In this document: positions 1-8,113 of the stretch, one piece after another | How the letters are laid out: every line of letters starts with the position of its first letter | How positions within the stretch are numbered: the first letter of the stretch is position 1 | Assembly: GCA_046330285.1 (NCBI GenBank) | Contig: JAXLSX010000005.1 | Span: 124,001 to 188,000 of the forward strand | Reading direction: 5' to 3' | Length of the DNA stretch: 64,000 nucleotides | Source of the DNA: RHKX01 sp046330285 | GTDB lineage: Bacteria > Actinomycetota > Thermoleophilia > Solirubrobacterales > 70-9 | Notes under the pieces: generated by a model | Told to the model about the DNA's origin: nothing | What the model saw: only the letters and a program-made list of their open reading frames with translations | Databases searched by the model: none | Program-made: the position numbers and the translations under genes

Positions 1-1
1 C

Positions 2-643
2 GACGCGGTGACCGGCGTCGATCCCGACTCCGCCCAGGTCGAGGTCGACGGCACCGCCTACGTCTGCGCCAGCGCTCCCTGGGGCCCGTTGCCCGACGAC
101 GTCCCGGTCGATCGCGCCATCGAGCTCTACGACGTCTACGGCGCCGGATCGCACACGCGCGACCTCGCGCCCAAGCGGGGTGGGACCGTCTGCGTCCTCG
201 GCGCCGGCCACGCGGGCAAGCTCGCCCTCGCCGCCGCCCGCGACGCCGCTCCGGAGGCGACCCTCGTCGCCCTCGACGTCGACGCCGCCGCCGTCGACCG
301 GGTCACCTCGCTCGGACTCTCCGACATCGGCGTCGTCGCCGACCTCCGCGACCCGCTCGGCGCCCTCGACGCGGTCGCCGCGGCGGGAGCCGGCCCGGCG
401 GACCTGACCGTGGTCGTCGTCAACGCCACCGGTTGCGAGCCGACGGCGATCGTCCTCACGGCGCCGGGCGGGACCGTCCTCTTCTACTCGATGGCGACGA
501 ACTTCCAGACCGCCGCGCTGACCGCCGACGGCCAGTCGCAGGACATCACGATGATCGTCGGCAACGGCTTCGCCCCCGACACCGGCGCCTACGCGCTCGA
601 TCTCTACCGGCGGATGCCGGCGTTGCGAGAGGCGTTCGGATGA
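2..643 (+). CDS. kdd: L-erythro-3,5-diaminohexanoate dehydrogenase, C-terminal part (5' end outside window)
   Basis: This NAD-dependent enzyme oxidises and deaminates 3,5-diaminohexanoate to 3-keto-5-aminohexanoate in lysine/beta-lysine catabolism. Only 213 C-terminal residues are present, because the frame is open to the left edge; family members are about 340-350 residues. A dinucleotide-binding motif GAGHAGKLALAA lies near fragment residue 65, followed by a Rossmann-type region and a conserved tail with FYSMATNFQ and GNGFAPD. The stop overlaps the next start as ATGA, and kce lies two genes on, which supports the assignment. A generic medium-chain dehydrogenase is the alternative, but the kce neighbour makes Kdd much more likely. 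The lysine aminomutase genes expected in this pathway would have to lie upstream of the window. Confidence 0.85.
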   Translation, partial: DAVTGVDPDSAQVEVDGTAYVCASAPWGPLPDDVPVDRAIELYDVYGAGSHTRDLAPKRGGTVCVLGAGHAGKLALAAARDAAPEATLVALDVDAAAVDRVTSLGLSDIGVVADLRDPLGALDAVAAAGAGPADLTVVVVNATGCEPTAIVLTAPGGTVLFYSMATNFQTAALTADGQSQDITMIVGNGFAPDTGAYALDLYRRMPALREAFG

Positions 644-1038
644 GCGACGGCGCCTACCGGGTGCAGACCCGCTGGCAGGACCTCGACGGCCTCGGCCACG
701 TCAACCACGCGGTCGTCTTCACCTACCTGGAGGAGGGCCGCGACGCCTTCCTGCGCGAGCACGGGATCGGCCGCGAGGAGTATGTGGTCGGTCGCTGCGC
801 CGTCGAGTTCCGGGGCGAGATCGCACCCGGGCACGAGGCCGTCACGGTCGAGTGCGGCGTCCTCGAGCTCGGCACCAAGAGCGTCCGCACCGCCGAGCGG
901 ATCCGCGACGCCGCCGGCGAGGCCGTCGTCGAGGCCGAGTTCGGACTCGTCCTCTGGGACCCGGTGGCACGAGCCACACGGGCGATTACCGACGCCGAGC
1001 GGGCGTCGCTGAGCCGATCGGAGGTGGTGCGCGGATGA
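640..1038 (+). CDS. Hotdog-fold acyl-CoA thioesterase (4HBT/FadM-YbgC type)
   Basis: A 132-residue single-domain hotdog protein. The N-terminal signature WQDLDGLGHVNHAVVFTYLEE carries the Asp (D-x-x-GHVNHA) typical of 4-hydroxybenzoyl-CoA thioesterase relatives, so hydrolysis of a small acyl-CoA in the cytoplasm is expected. It is coupled to kdd upstream and kce downstream by 4-base ATGA overlaps. The classical lysine pathway places a hotdog 3-aminobutyryl-CoA ammonia lyase (Kal) beside these genes, but this sequence has the thioesterase signature rather than the DAHY-type site I associate with that lyase family. It may release 3-aminobutyrate or another product from CoA. Family call is firm; substrate is inferred. 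Confidence 0.8.
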   Translation: MSDGAYRVQTRWQDLDGLGHVNHAVVFTYLEEGRDAFLREHGIGREEYVVGRCAVEFRGEIAPGHEAVTVECGVLELGTKSVRTAERIRDAAGEAVVEAEFGLVLWDPVARATRAITDAERASLSRSEVVRG

Positions 1039-1865
1039 GCGCATGGAACGAGAACCCCGTCGTCGTCACCTGCGCCATCACCGGCGCCGACGTCTTCCGG
1101 GAGAACAACCCGAACATCCCGTACACGACGAAGGAGATCGCCGACTCGGCGATCGGGGCCGCGGCAGCGGGAGCGACCATCGCTCACCTCCACGTCCGCG
1201 AGGACGACGGCACTCCGAGCGGCCGCCCGGAGCTGTTCGTCGACGTGATCGACAGGATCCGGGCCGAGTGCGACATCCTCACGATGGTCTCCACGGGCGG
1301 CTCGAACGACATGACGATCGAGGAGCGGACCACCGGCCTCGAGGCGAAGCCGGACATCTCGGGCGTCGAGTCGGGGTCGATGAATTTCGGCGATGAGACC
1401 TTCATCACTCCGCCGCCGGCCGGCCGGGGGATCGTCGAGCGCGCCCGCAGCCAGGGCATCGCGCTCGAGGTCGAAGTCTTCGACGTCGGCCACGTCGTCT
1501 CCGCGGTCCGCTGGCTCGAGCAGGGCATCATCGAGGGCCCGATGACGATCAACCTCGTCTTCGGCGTCCCCGGCGGCATCGACGCCTCGCCCGAGGCGCT
1601 CGACGCGATGCTGAGGCCGCTGCCGCCGGAGACGTTCTGGACCGTCACCTGCATCGGTCGCCACCACCAGCGGATGATGGCGCTGGCATTGCTCCGCGGT
1701 GCGCCGGGCATCAGGACCGGTCTCGAGGACGTCGCCTACATCAGCCGCGGCGTTCACGCGCCCTCCAACGCGGCGCTCGTCGAGATGGCCGTCGATCTCT
1801 CGCGGACGCTTGGCCGCGAGGTCGCCACCCAGGCGCAGACGAAGGAGCTGCTCGGGCTTGCCTGA
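1035..1865 (+). CDS. kce: 3-keto-5-aminohexanoate cleavage enzyme (BKACE/DUF849)
   Basis: A 276-residue TIM-barrel enzyme that condenses a beta-keto acid with acetyl-CoA and cleaves it; for Kce this turns 3-keto-5-aminohexanoate plus acetyl-CoA into acetoacetate and 3-aminobutyryl-CoA. Metal ligands expected for the family are visible: His51 and His53 in AHLHVRED, and Glu231 in GLEDVAYIS. GSMNFGDE and INLVFGVPGG are family-typical. The ATG at 1035 overlaps the upstream stop. BKACE enzymes act on several beta-keto acids, but kdd three genes' length upstream argues for the lysine-pathway substrate. The tetR start lies inside the last codons, so translation is coupled. Confidence 0.88.
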   Translation: MSAWNENPVVVTCAITGADVFRENNPNIPYTTKEIADSAIGAAAAGATIAHLHVREDDGTPSGRPELFVDVIDRIRAECDILTMVSTGGSNDMTIEERTTGLEAKPDISGVESGSMNFGDETFITPPPAGRGIVERARSQGIALEVEVFDVGHVVSAVRWLEQGIIEGPMTINLVFGVPGGIDASPEALDAMLRPLPPETFWTVTCIGRHHQRMMALALLRGAPGIRTGLEDVAYISRGVHAPSNAALVEMAVDLSRTLGREVATQAQTKELLGLA

Positions 1866-2529
1866 GCCGGCCGAGATCGCCGCGTCCGCGCCGCGCCGCG
1901 GGCCCGAGACCCGGGAGGCCATCGACCGGGCCGCCGTCGAGCTCTTCGCCGAGCTCGGCTATCACGCGACTTCGATGCGGGCGCTCGCCGCCGCGGCCGC
2001 GGTCCAGCCGGCGGCGATCTACCACTGGTACCCGAGCAAGGAGGCGATCCTGATCCACCTCCAGGACGACTTCATGGAGCAGCTGACCGCGCGGGTGGTC
2101 GCCGCGATGGACGAGCAGGACCGGGCCGCGTTCAAGTTCGCCGCCGCCGTCCGCGAGCACGTCGTCTACCACGGCCTCCACACCAGCGAGGCGTTCGTCA
2201 CCGACAGCGAGATCCGCGCGCTCGGCCCCGACCCTCGCCGTGCCCTGATCGCCAAGCGCGACGACTACCAGTTCATGTTCGCCGGCCTGATCGGCGACGG
2301 CATCCGCGAGGGCGACCTGCGGACGACGGACGTGCGCGTCGCCACCTACGCGATCCTCCTGCAGTGCACGGGGGTCGCGCTCTGGTTCGACCCCGCCGGC
2401 CCGCTCAGCCTCGACGACGTCGCGGCCCGGCACGTCGAGCTCGTGCTCGGCTCGCTCGGTGCGGCGGAAGAGCTGATCGCCGCCGCGAACGAGGCCGTCG
2501 CCCGGCGGCCGGTCGGAGCGGGGGCCTGA
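1858..2529 (+). CDS. TetR-family transcriptional regulator
   Basis: A 223-residue TetR regulator. The N-terminal helix-turn-helix covers about residues 25-65 (SMRALAAAAAVQPAAIYHWY, followed by PSKEAIL), and the helical ligand domain resembles the KstR2-like C-terminal group. The best start is TTG at 1858, which overlaps kce by 8 bases; no ATG lies close enough to keep the full HTH otherwise. The gene sits inside the operon rather than divergent from it, so autoregulation through the operon promoter upstream of this window is likely. The ligand is unknown; a CoA ester or acid from the pathway is a reasonable guess. Confidence 0.85.
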   Translation: MPEPAEIAASAPRRGPETREAIDRAAVELFAELGYHATSMRALAAAAAVQPAAIYHWYPSKEAILIHLQDDFMEQLTARVVAAMDEQDRAAFKFAAAVREHVVYHGLHTSEAFVTDSEIRALGPDPRRALIAKRDDYQFMFAGLIGDGIREGDLRTTDVRVATYAILLQCTGVALWFDPAGPLSLDDVAARHVELVLGSLGAAEELIAAANEAVARRPVGAGA

Positions 2530-3485
2530 TGGCCATCAAGCCCCCGGCCCTCCCCGAGAACGCGACGATCGCCGTCGTCGCTCCCGCGAGCCCGCCGCAG
2601 ACCCGCTCGGAGATCGAGCAGGCGACCCAGTACTTCGAGTCGCGCGGCCATGAGGTCATCCTCGGGCCGAACGCGCGCAAGGTCCACGGCTATCTCGCGG
2701 GCACCGACGAGGAGCGCGCCGCCGACCTCCAGTGGGCGCTGAGCGAGCCCGGCATCGACATGGTCCACGCGCTCGAGGGCGGTTACGGCACCGCCCGCCT
2801 GCACCCGCTGATCGACTGGGACGCCCTCGGCGACCCGCGGATCGTCTGCGGGTTCAGCGACCTGACCGCTCTGCACCTCTTCATCGCCGCTCACGCCGGC
2901 TGGGTCAGCTTCTACGGCCCGAGCTTCCTCCGGTTCACGCGAACCAAGGGCGACTACCAGCTCACCCCCGAGACCGAGGAGTGGTTCCACCGGGCGCTGA
3001 AGCCGGAACCCCTCGGGAAGGTGTTCGAGGACCCGGAGGAGCCCTACGTGCTGACGCTCGGCGAAGGCGTCGCCGAGGCCCCGCTCGTCGGCGGCTGCCT
3101 GACCCTGCTCTGCTCGAGCATCGGCACCCCGTACGAGGTCCAGACCGACGGCTGCATCCTGATCGTCGAGGACCTCGACACCGAGTTCTACCTCGTCGAC
3201 ACGGCGCTCAATCACCTGCGCCTCGCCGGCAAGCTCGACAACATCGCCGGCTTCGCGTTCGGGACCAGTGTCAACCTCGGCGCGCAGACCAAGCCGGAGG
3301 GCCCGGAGTCGACGCTGTCGATCGAGGAGATCCTCGACGAGCTGATCGCGCCGCTCGGGGTCCCCGCCATCTCGAACGTCCCCTTCGGACACGGCAAGCA
3401 CCTGGCGACGATGCCGCTCGGCGCGATGGCGAGGATCGACGGCGGCGGCAAGACCCTGGAGATATTGGAGGCAGCAGTCGCATGA
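2529..3485 (+). CDS. LD-carboxypeptidase family protein (peptidase S66)
   Basis: A 318-residue S66 serine peptidase, the family of LdcA (muropeptide LD-carboxypeptidase) and MccF. Visible motifs are GGYGTARL, the nucleophile Ser110 in CGFSDLTAL, an acidic residue region LIVEDLDTE, and the His region PFGHGKHLATM near the C terminus, matching the Ser-Glu-His triad order. There is no signal peptide, so it should act in the cytoplasm on imported peptides. The start overlaps the tetR stop by one base, and the next gene is a peptide-binding protein. Its real substrate could be a peptide with an unusual amide bond rather than a muropeptide; this is inference from the neighbours. Confidence 0.87.
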   Translation: MAIKPPALPENATIAVVAPASPPQTRSEIEQATQYFESRGHEVILGPNARKVHGYLAGTDEERAADLQWALSEPGIDMVHALEGGYGTARLHPLIDWDALGDPRIVCGFSDLTALHLFIAAHAGWVSFYGPSFLRFTRTKGDYQLTPETEEWFHRALKPEPLGKVFEDPEEPYVLTLGEGVAEAPLVGGCLTLLCSSIGTPYEVQTDGCILIVEDLDTEFYLVDTALNHLRLAGKLDNIAGFAFGTSVNLGAQTKPEGPESTLSIEEILDELIAPLGVPAISNVPFGHGKHLATMPLGAMARIDGGGKTLEILEAAVA

Positions 3486-5290
3486 AGCTAGGCAGCAAGG
3501 TCCTCGGTTCGATCCTCGTCCTCGCGGCGGCCATGCTCTTGGGCCTGGCCGGCTCCGGCGGCGCCACTGCGCAGGACTCGAGCGGGGCGACCCTGAAGAT
3601 CGGCTGGGCCCAGGACGTCCGGACGATGAGCCCGTTCTTCGGCTACGACGAGGAGAACTTCGTGATCTGGTCGCTCAACTACGACCTGCTCGTCAACTTC
3701 GACCCCGAGGATCTCTCGCCGGCGCCCGGGATCGCCGAGAGCTGGGAAATCGCCGACGACCGCAAGTCGGTCACCTTCCACCTCGAGAAGGACCTCAAGT
3801 GGTCCGACGGCAAGCCGCTGACCTCCGCGGACGTCAAGTGGTCGTTGGAGACCCTCGGGGACGAGGGCGCGCTGTTCACCGGCTACACCAGCAACGTCAG
3901 CTCGATCGAGACCCCGGACGCGGACACGGTGATCGTCAACACCAAGAAGCCCGACGCGCGGATCGTCGGCGGGCTCTTTCTCTACATCCTGCCCAAGCAC
4001 ATCTGGGACAAGGTGCCCGTCGAGGACCTCAAGTCCTACGAGCCGAAGCTGCCGATCGTCGGCAGCGGCCCCTACACCGTCACCGAGTACGAGCGGGGGC
4101 GGATCGTGACGATGGACCAGAACCCCGAATGGCGGGGTGAGCCGCAGCCCTTCGACCAGGTCGAGTTCATCAAGTACGGGACCCAGGACGCGGTCGAGCG
4201 CGCCCTCAGCCTCGGCGAGGTCGACTTCGTCCGCGAGGTCGAGTCGTCGAGCTTCGAGCGGCTCGGCGAACAGGAGGACATCACCGTCCTGAAGTCACCA
4301 TCTCCGTCCTACTCCGAGATGGCCTTCAACCTCTGCCCGGAGGATCTCTGCCCCGACGGCGAGCGCAACCCGGCGGTACTCGACCCGGCCGTCAGGCAGG
4401 CGACCGCCTACGCAGTCGACCGCGCCCGGCTGAACGAGATCGCCTACCAGGGGACGTCGTTCGTCGCCAACGGATTGCTGCCCTCCTACTACCGCGACTT
4501 CTACACCGAGCCCGATCAGACCTACCCCTACGACCCCGAGCTCGCAAACCAGATACTCGACGAGGCGGGCTGGGTCATGGGAGACGACGGAGTCCGTGAG
4601 AAGGACGGCGAGCGCCTGTCGTTCGACCTCTACGCTCGCTCGGAGTCGCCCGAGACGGTGCAGATGGCGAAGCTGATCGCCGAATCCACCGCGGACATCG
4701 GCATCGAGTACAACGTCCAGGTCGTCAGCACCGACAAGCTCACAGAGCTCACCGTTCGCAAGGTCGACGGCAAGCCGGCGCCCGACTTCGACACGTTCAT
4801 CTGGGGCTGGGGTGGCGATCCCTACGACCCGAGCCTCCTCCTGGACCTGGTGACGACCAAGCAGATCGGCGGCTCCTCGGACTCCTTCTACTCGAACCCG
4901 GAGTACGACCGGCTGTACGAGAAGCAGGCGACGATCTTCGACGTCGAGGAGCGTCGCGCCGTCATCGCGGAGATGCTCGCGATAACCCAGGAGGACTTGC
5001 CCTACATCGTCCTGACCGAGGACCCGGCGCTGCAGGCCTACCGAAACGACAAGCTCGAGGAGATCCAGCCGATCTGCCCGGCCGAGACCGGAGACCTGAT
5101 CTGCGACCAGGTGAGCTACGAGGGCGTGATGGCGATGCGGCCTATCGAGGGCGCTTCGAGTGGCGACTCGGGCAGCGGGTTCTCCGGTCCCGCGGCCCTC
5201 GTCGGAATCGTCATCGGGTTCATCGGCGGCGTGCTCGTGACCCGCCGCCGCCGTGGCGACGATGCAGAACCACTGGAGCTTCCCGAGTGA
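3482..5290 (+). CDS. ABC transporter peptide-binding protein (SBP_bac_5) with C-terminal membrane anchor
   Basis: A 602-residue extracellular solute-binding protein of the oligopeptide/dipeptide class. An N-terminal signal segment covers residues 1-31 (hydrophobic LGSILVLAAAMLLGLAG). The body has family hallmarks such as WSDGKPLTSADVKWS and a YPYDPELANQILDEAGW stretch. There is no lipobox cysteine. Instead the C terminus has a Gly/Ser linker and a hydrophobic helix at about residues 569-587, followed by TRRRRGDD, which would anchor it in the membrane from the C-terminal end. That arrangement is unusual for bacterial binding proteins. It is ATGA-coupled to the S66 gene and GTGA-coupled to the first permease. 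Confidence 0.9.
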   Translation: MKLGSKVLGSILVLAAAMLLGLAGSGGATAQDSSGATLKIGWAQDVRTMSPFFGYDEENFVIWSLNYDLLVNFDPEDLSPAPGIAESWEIADDRKSVTFHLEKDLKWSDGKPLTSADVKWSLETLGDEGALFTGYTSNVSSIETPDADTVIVNTKKPDARIVGGLFLYILPKHIWDKVPVEDLKSYEPKLPIVGSGPYTVTEYERGRIVTMDQNPEWRGEPQPFDQVEFIKYGTQDAVERALSLGEVDFVREVESSSFERLGEQEDITVLKSPSPSYSEMAFNLCPEDLCPDGERNPAVLDPAVRQATAYAVDRARLNEIAYQGTSFVANGLLPSYYRDFYTEPDQTYPYDPELANQILDEAGWVMGDDGVREKDGERLSFDLYARSESPETVQMAKLIAESTADIGIEYNVQVVSTDKLTELTVRKVDGKPAPDFDTFIWGWGGDPYDPSLLLDLVTTKQIGGSSDSFYSNPEYDRLYEKQATIFDVEERRAVIAEMLAITQEDLPYIVLTEDPALQAYRNDKLEEIQPICPAETGDLICDQVSYEGVMAMRPIEGASSGDSGSGFSGPAALVGIVIGFIGGVLVTRRRRGDDAEPLELPE

Positions 5291-6255
5291 GCGGTCGGTG
5301 GCTCGCCGGGAAGGTCGCGGCGGCGATCGTGACGCTGCTGTTCGTGCTCATCTTCAACTTCTTCCTCTTCCGCATCATGGGGGACCCGACCACCCAGCTC
5401 GCCCGATTGCCCCAGGCCTCGCCCGAGCAGATCGCCGAGCTCAAGGCCGGCTACGGGCTCGACAAGCCGCTCGTCGGCCAGTTCCTCGACTACGCCGGCG
5501 ACACGGTGACGCTCAACCTCGGCACGAGCTTCCGGACGCGGGAGGAGGTCTGGACCGAGATCAAGGATGCGATCCCGTGGACGCTGCTCCTCGTCGGCAC
5601 TGGGACCCTGCTCGCGACGCTGATCGGCGCCTGGATGGGGGTGAAGGCGGCGACCAAACGCGGGACCAAGACCGACGACGGACTGCTCGGCTTCAGCCTG
5701 TTCACGTACGCGTCGCCTGAGTACTGGATCGGGATCATCCTGATCCTGGTCTTCGCGGTCGCGTTCCCGCTGTTCCCGGCCGGCCAGCAGATGACTCCCG
5801 GGGTCGAGTTCTCGAGCTGGTTCGCCGAGGCCTGGGACGTCGCGCAGCATCTGGTCCTGCCCGCGACCGCGATGACGCTGATGCTGCTCGGCCAGTACTT
5901 CCTGATCATGCGCTCGTCGATGGTCGACGTGATGACGGAGGACTTCATCACCGTCAAGCGCGCCACCGGTCTCTCGCGCGACCGGGTCATCAACCGCCAT
6001 GCGGTCCCCAACGCGCTGCTCCCGCTCGTGACCCTGTCGGCGATCCAGTTCGGCGCCGTCGCCGGCGGTGCGATCACGATCGAGACCGTCTTCTCCTGGC
6101 CCGGGCTCGGCGAACTCAGCTTCAACGCGATCAACGACAAGGACTTCCCGGTCCTCCAGGGGACCTTCCTGGTCTTCAGCTTCGGCGTGATCCTCGCGAA
6201 CCTGCTCGCCGACATCCTCTACTTCTTCCTCGATCCGCGGGTGCAGGACAGATGA
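5287..6255 (+). CDS. Peptide ABC transporter permease, DppB type
   Basis: A 322-residue inner-membrane permease with about six hydrophobic segments. The first is at residues 10-30 (AAAIVTLLFVLIFNFFLFR). The large periplasmic loop contains GDTVTLNLGTSFRTREEV, typical of DppB/OppB. A cytoplasmic coupling (EAA-type) loop is present near residues 225-245 (KRATGLSRDRVINRHAVPNAL). GTG at 5287 is used as start and overlaps the binding-protein stop. It forms the channel together with the next gene. Confidence 0.9.
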   Translation: MSGRWLAGKVAAAIVTLLFVLIFNFFLFRIMGDPTTQLARLPQASPEQIAELKAGYGLDKPLVGQFLDYAGDTVTLNLGTSFRTREEVWTEIKDAIPWTLLLVGTGTLLATLIGAWMGVKAATKRGTKTDDGLLGFSLFTYASPEYWIGIILILVFAVAFPLFPAGQQMTPGVEFSSWFAEAWDVAQHLVLPATAMTLMLLGQYFLIMRSSMVDVMTEDFITVKRATGLSRDRVINRHAVPNALLPLVTLSAIQFGAVAGGAITIETVFSWPGLGELSFNAINDKDFPVLQGTFLVFSFGVILANLLADILYFFLDPRVQDR

Positions 6256-7100
6256 GCACCAAGGAAGAGGTGCGCGACCTGCTGCTCGGCACCTGGCGCG
6301 GCCGGCTGGGCATCGCGGTGATCGCGATCACGATCTTCGTCGCGATCTTCGGGAGCCTGCTCGCTCCGTACGACCCGAACGCCTCCAGCACCGCCGTGCT
6401 CGAGCCGCCGTCGTGGAGCCACATCCTCGGGACCACCGAGAGCGGCGCCGACGTCTTCTCGCAGCTCCTCGTCGGCACCCGGGTCTCGGTCGTCGTCGGC
6501 TTCGCGGCGGCCCTGATCTCGGCCGTCCTCGGATCTATCGTCGGCCTCGCCGGCGGCTACTTCGGCGGCTGGACGGACCGGATCCTCGACGCGTTCGAGA
6601 ACTGGTTCCTCGTGATTCCGACGCTACCTTTGATGATCGTCCTCGCCCGCGTCCTCAGCCCGTCGCTGATCGTCCTGATCGCGGTGATCGGGCTGACCTC
6701 GTGGGCGGGAACCGGCCGGATCGTCAGAGCGCAGGTACTGACCCTGCGCGAGCGGGCGTTCGTGGAGCGGGCGCGGGCGCTCGGGGCCAGCGACACCTAC
6801 ATCATCCGGACCCACATCCTTCCCAACACCCTGCCACTGATCTTCGCCAACACGGTGCTGATCGTCGCCGTCGCGATCCTGTCGGAGGCGGCGCTGTCCT
6901 TCCTCGGCCTCGGCGATCCGACCCAGATCTCCTGGGGCTCGATGCTCGAGAACGCGTTCAACTCCGGCGCGCCGAGCGCCGGGGCATGGTGGTACGTGGT
7001 CCCGCCGGGCCTCGCGATCACGATCCTCGTGCTCGCGGTCTCGATCCTCGGGTTCCTGTTCGAGGAGTTCATCAACCCCCGATTGCGGGAGGCGACATGA
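6252..7100 (+). CDS. Peptide ABC transporter permease, DppC type
   Basis: A 282-residue permease of the DppC/OppC family. Segments LGIAVIAITIFVAIFGSLLAP at the N terminus, GTTESGADVFSQLLVGTRVS and the EAA-type loop ERARALGASDTYIIRTHILP are diagnostic. It has about six membrane helices. The start overlaps the DppB-type stop by ATGA and its own stop overlaps the ATPase start, so the two permeases and two ATPases should be made in stoichiometric amounts. Confidence 0.9.
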   Translation: MSTKEEVRDLLLGTWRGRLGIAVIAITIFVAIFGSLLAPYDPNASSTAVLEPPSWSHILGTTESGADVFSQLLVGTRVSVVVGFAAALISAVLGSIVGLAGGYFGGWTDRILDAFENWFLVIPTLPLMIVLARVLSPSLIVLIAVIGLTSWAGTGRIVRAQVLTLRERAFVERARALGASDTYIIRTHILPNTLPLIFANTVLIVAVAILSEAALSFLGLGDPTQISWGSMLENAFNSGAPSAGAWWYVVPPGLAITILVLAVSILGFLFEEFINPRLREAT

Positions 7101-8113
7101 GCACGCTGCTCGAGGTCGAGAACCTGCGGGTCACCCACGGCGAGGACCCGATCGTCGACGGAGTCGACTTCACCCTCGAGCGTGGGGAGGCGCTGGCGCT
7201 GGCCGGCGAGTCGGGGTGCGGCAAAACGACGACGGCGCTCGCGCTGATGCGGATCCTGCCGCCGGCGCTGCAGCAGTCGGGAACGATCACGCTTCGCCCC
7301 GAGGGCGTCCCCGAGCCGATCAACATCGGCCGGCGGACCGAGCGGGGGATGCGGCTCGTCCGCTGGCGCCACATCTCGCTCGTCTTCCAGGGAGCCATGA
7401 ACTCGCTCGACCCGGTCCAGAAGATCGGCAAGCAGATCGCCGAGGCGATCGGAATCCACGAGCGGCGCCCGTCCGCCGCGGACGTCAGCTCGCGGATCGT
7501 CGAGCTGCTCGAGACCGTCGGCCTCACCGCCGCGGTCGCCGACCGCTACCCCCACCAGCTCTCAGGCGGTCAGCGGCAGCGGGTGATGATCGCGCTGGCG
7601 CTCGCGTGCAGGCCGTCGCTGGTGATCGCCGACGAGCCGACCACGGCACTCGACGTCGTCATGCAGGCGCAGGTGCTCCAACTGCTCGAGCGGCTGCGCG
7701 AGGAGCTCGGGCTCGCGCTGATCCTGATCTCCCACGACATGGGAGTGCTCGCCGAGACCTGCGACCGGATCGCGGTCATGTACGCGGGCAGGATCGTCGA
7801 GATGGGCGGGGTGGACGCGGTCTTCAGCTCGCCGCAGCATCCCTATACGAAGCGGCTGCTCGACTCGCTCCCGGTGATCGGGGCCGAGCGCGGGATCGCG
7901 CCGCCGATCGCCGGCTCTCCACCCGACCCGGGCGACCCGCCCTCGGGCTGTCGCTTCCATCCGCGCTGTCCCTACCGGGCCGAGCGCTGTGACGTCGATC
8001 CGCCGCTGCGCGAGATCGCACCGGCGCACCTGTCCGCCTGTCATTACGCGCCCTGGACGCAGTGGCCCGAGGTCGAGGTCCCCACCGTGACCGCCGAGGA
8101 GGTGGGAGCGTGA
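7097..8113 (+). CDS. Peptide ABC transporter ATPase, DppD type
   Basis: A 338-residue nucleotide-binding protein. Walker A is GESGCGKTTT (about residue 36), the ABC signature is LSGGQRQRVMIALAL, and Walker B is VIADEPTTALD. The C-terminal extension carries a cysteine-containing segment (GCRFHPRCPYRAERCDVDPP) seen in oligopeptide transporter ATPases, where it binds an Fe-S cluster or metal in some members. It powers import with the next gene product. Confidence 0.92.
   Translation: MSTLLEVENLRVTHGEDPIVDGVDFTLERGEALALAGESGCGKTTTALALMRILPPALQQSGTITLRPEGVPEPINIGRRTERGMRLVRWRHISLVFQGAMNSLDPVQKIGKQIAEAIGIHERRPSAADVSSRIVELLETVGLTAAVADRYPHQLSGGQRQRVMIALALACRPSLVIADEPTTALDVVMQAQVLQLLERLREELGLALILISHDMGVLAETCDRIAVMYAGRIVEMGGVDAVFSSPQHPYTKRLLDSLPVIGAERGIAPPIAGSPPDPGDPPSGCRFHPRCPYRAERCDVDPPLREIAPAHLSACHYAPWTQWPEVEVPTVTAEEVGA

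Noticed and set aside
723..1922. Long minus-strand ORF opposite kce and its neighbours (399 aa)
   Set aside because: Antisense shadow of real genes. Its Arg/Asp/Gly-rich composition and the clear families on the plus strand rule it out.
2732..3481. 250-residue N-terminal extension in frame with the peptide-binding protein
   Set aside because: It runs through the S66 peptidase gene in another frame; the signal peptide begins at 3482.
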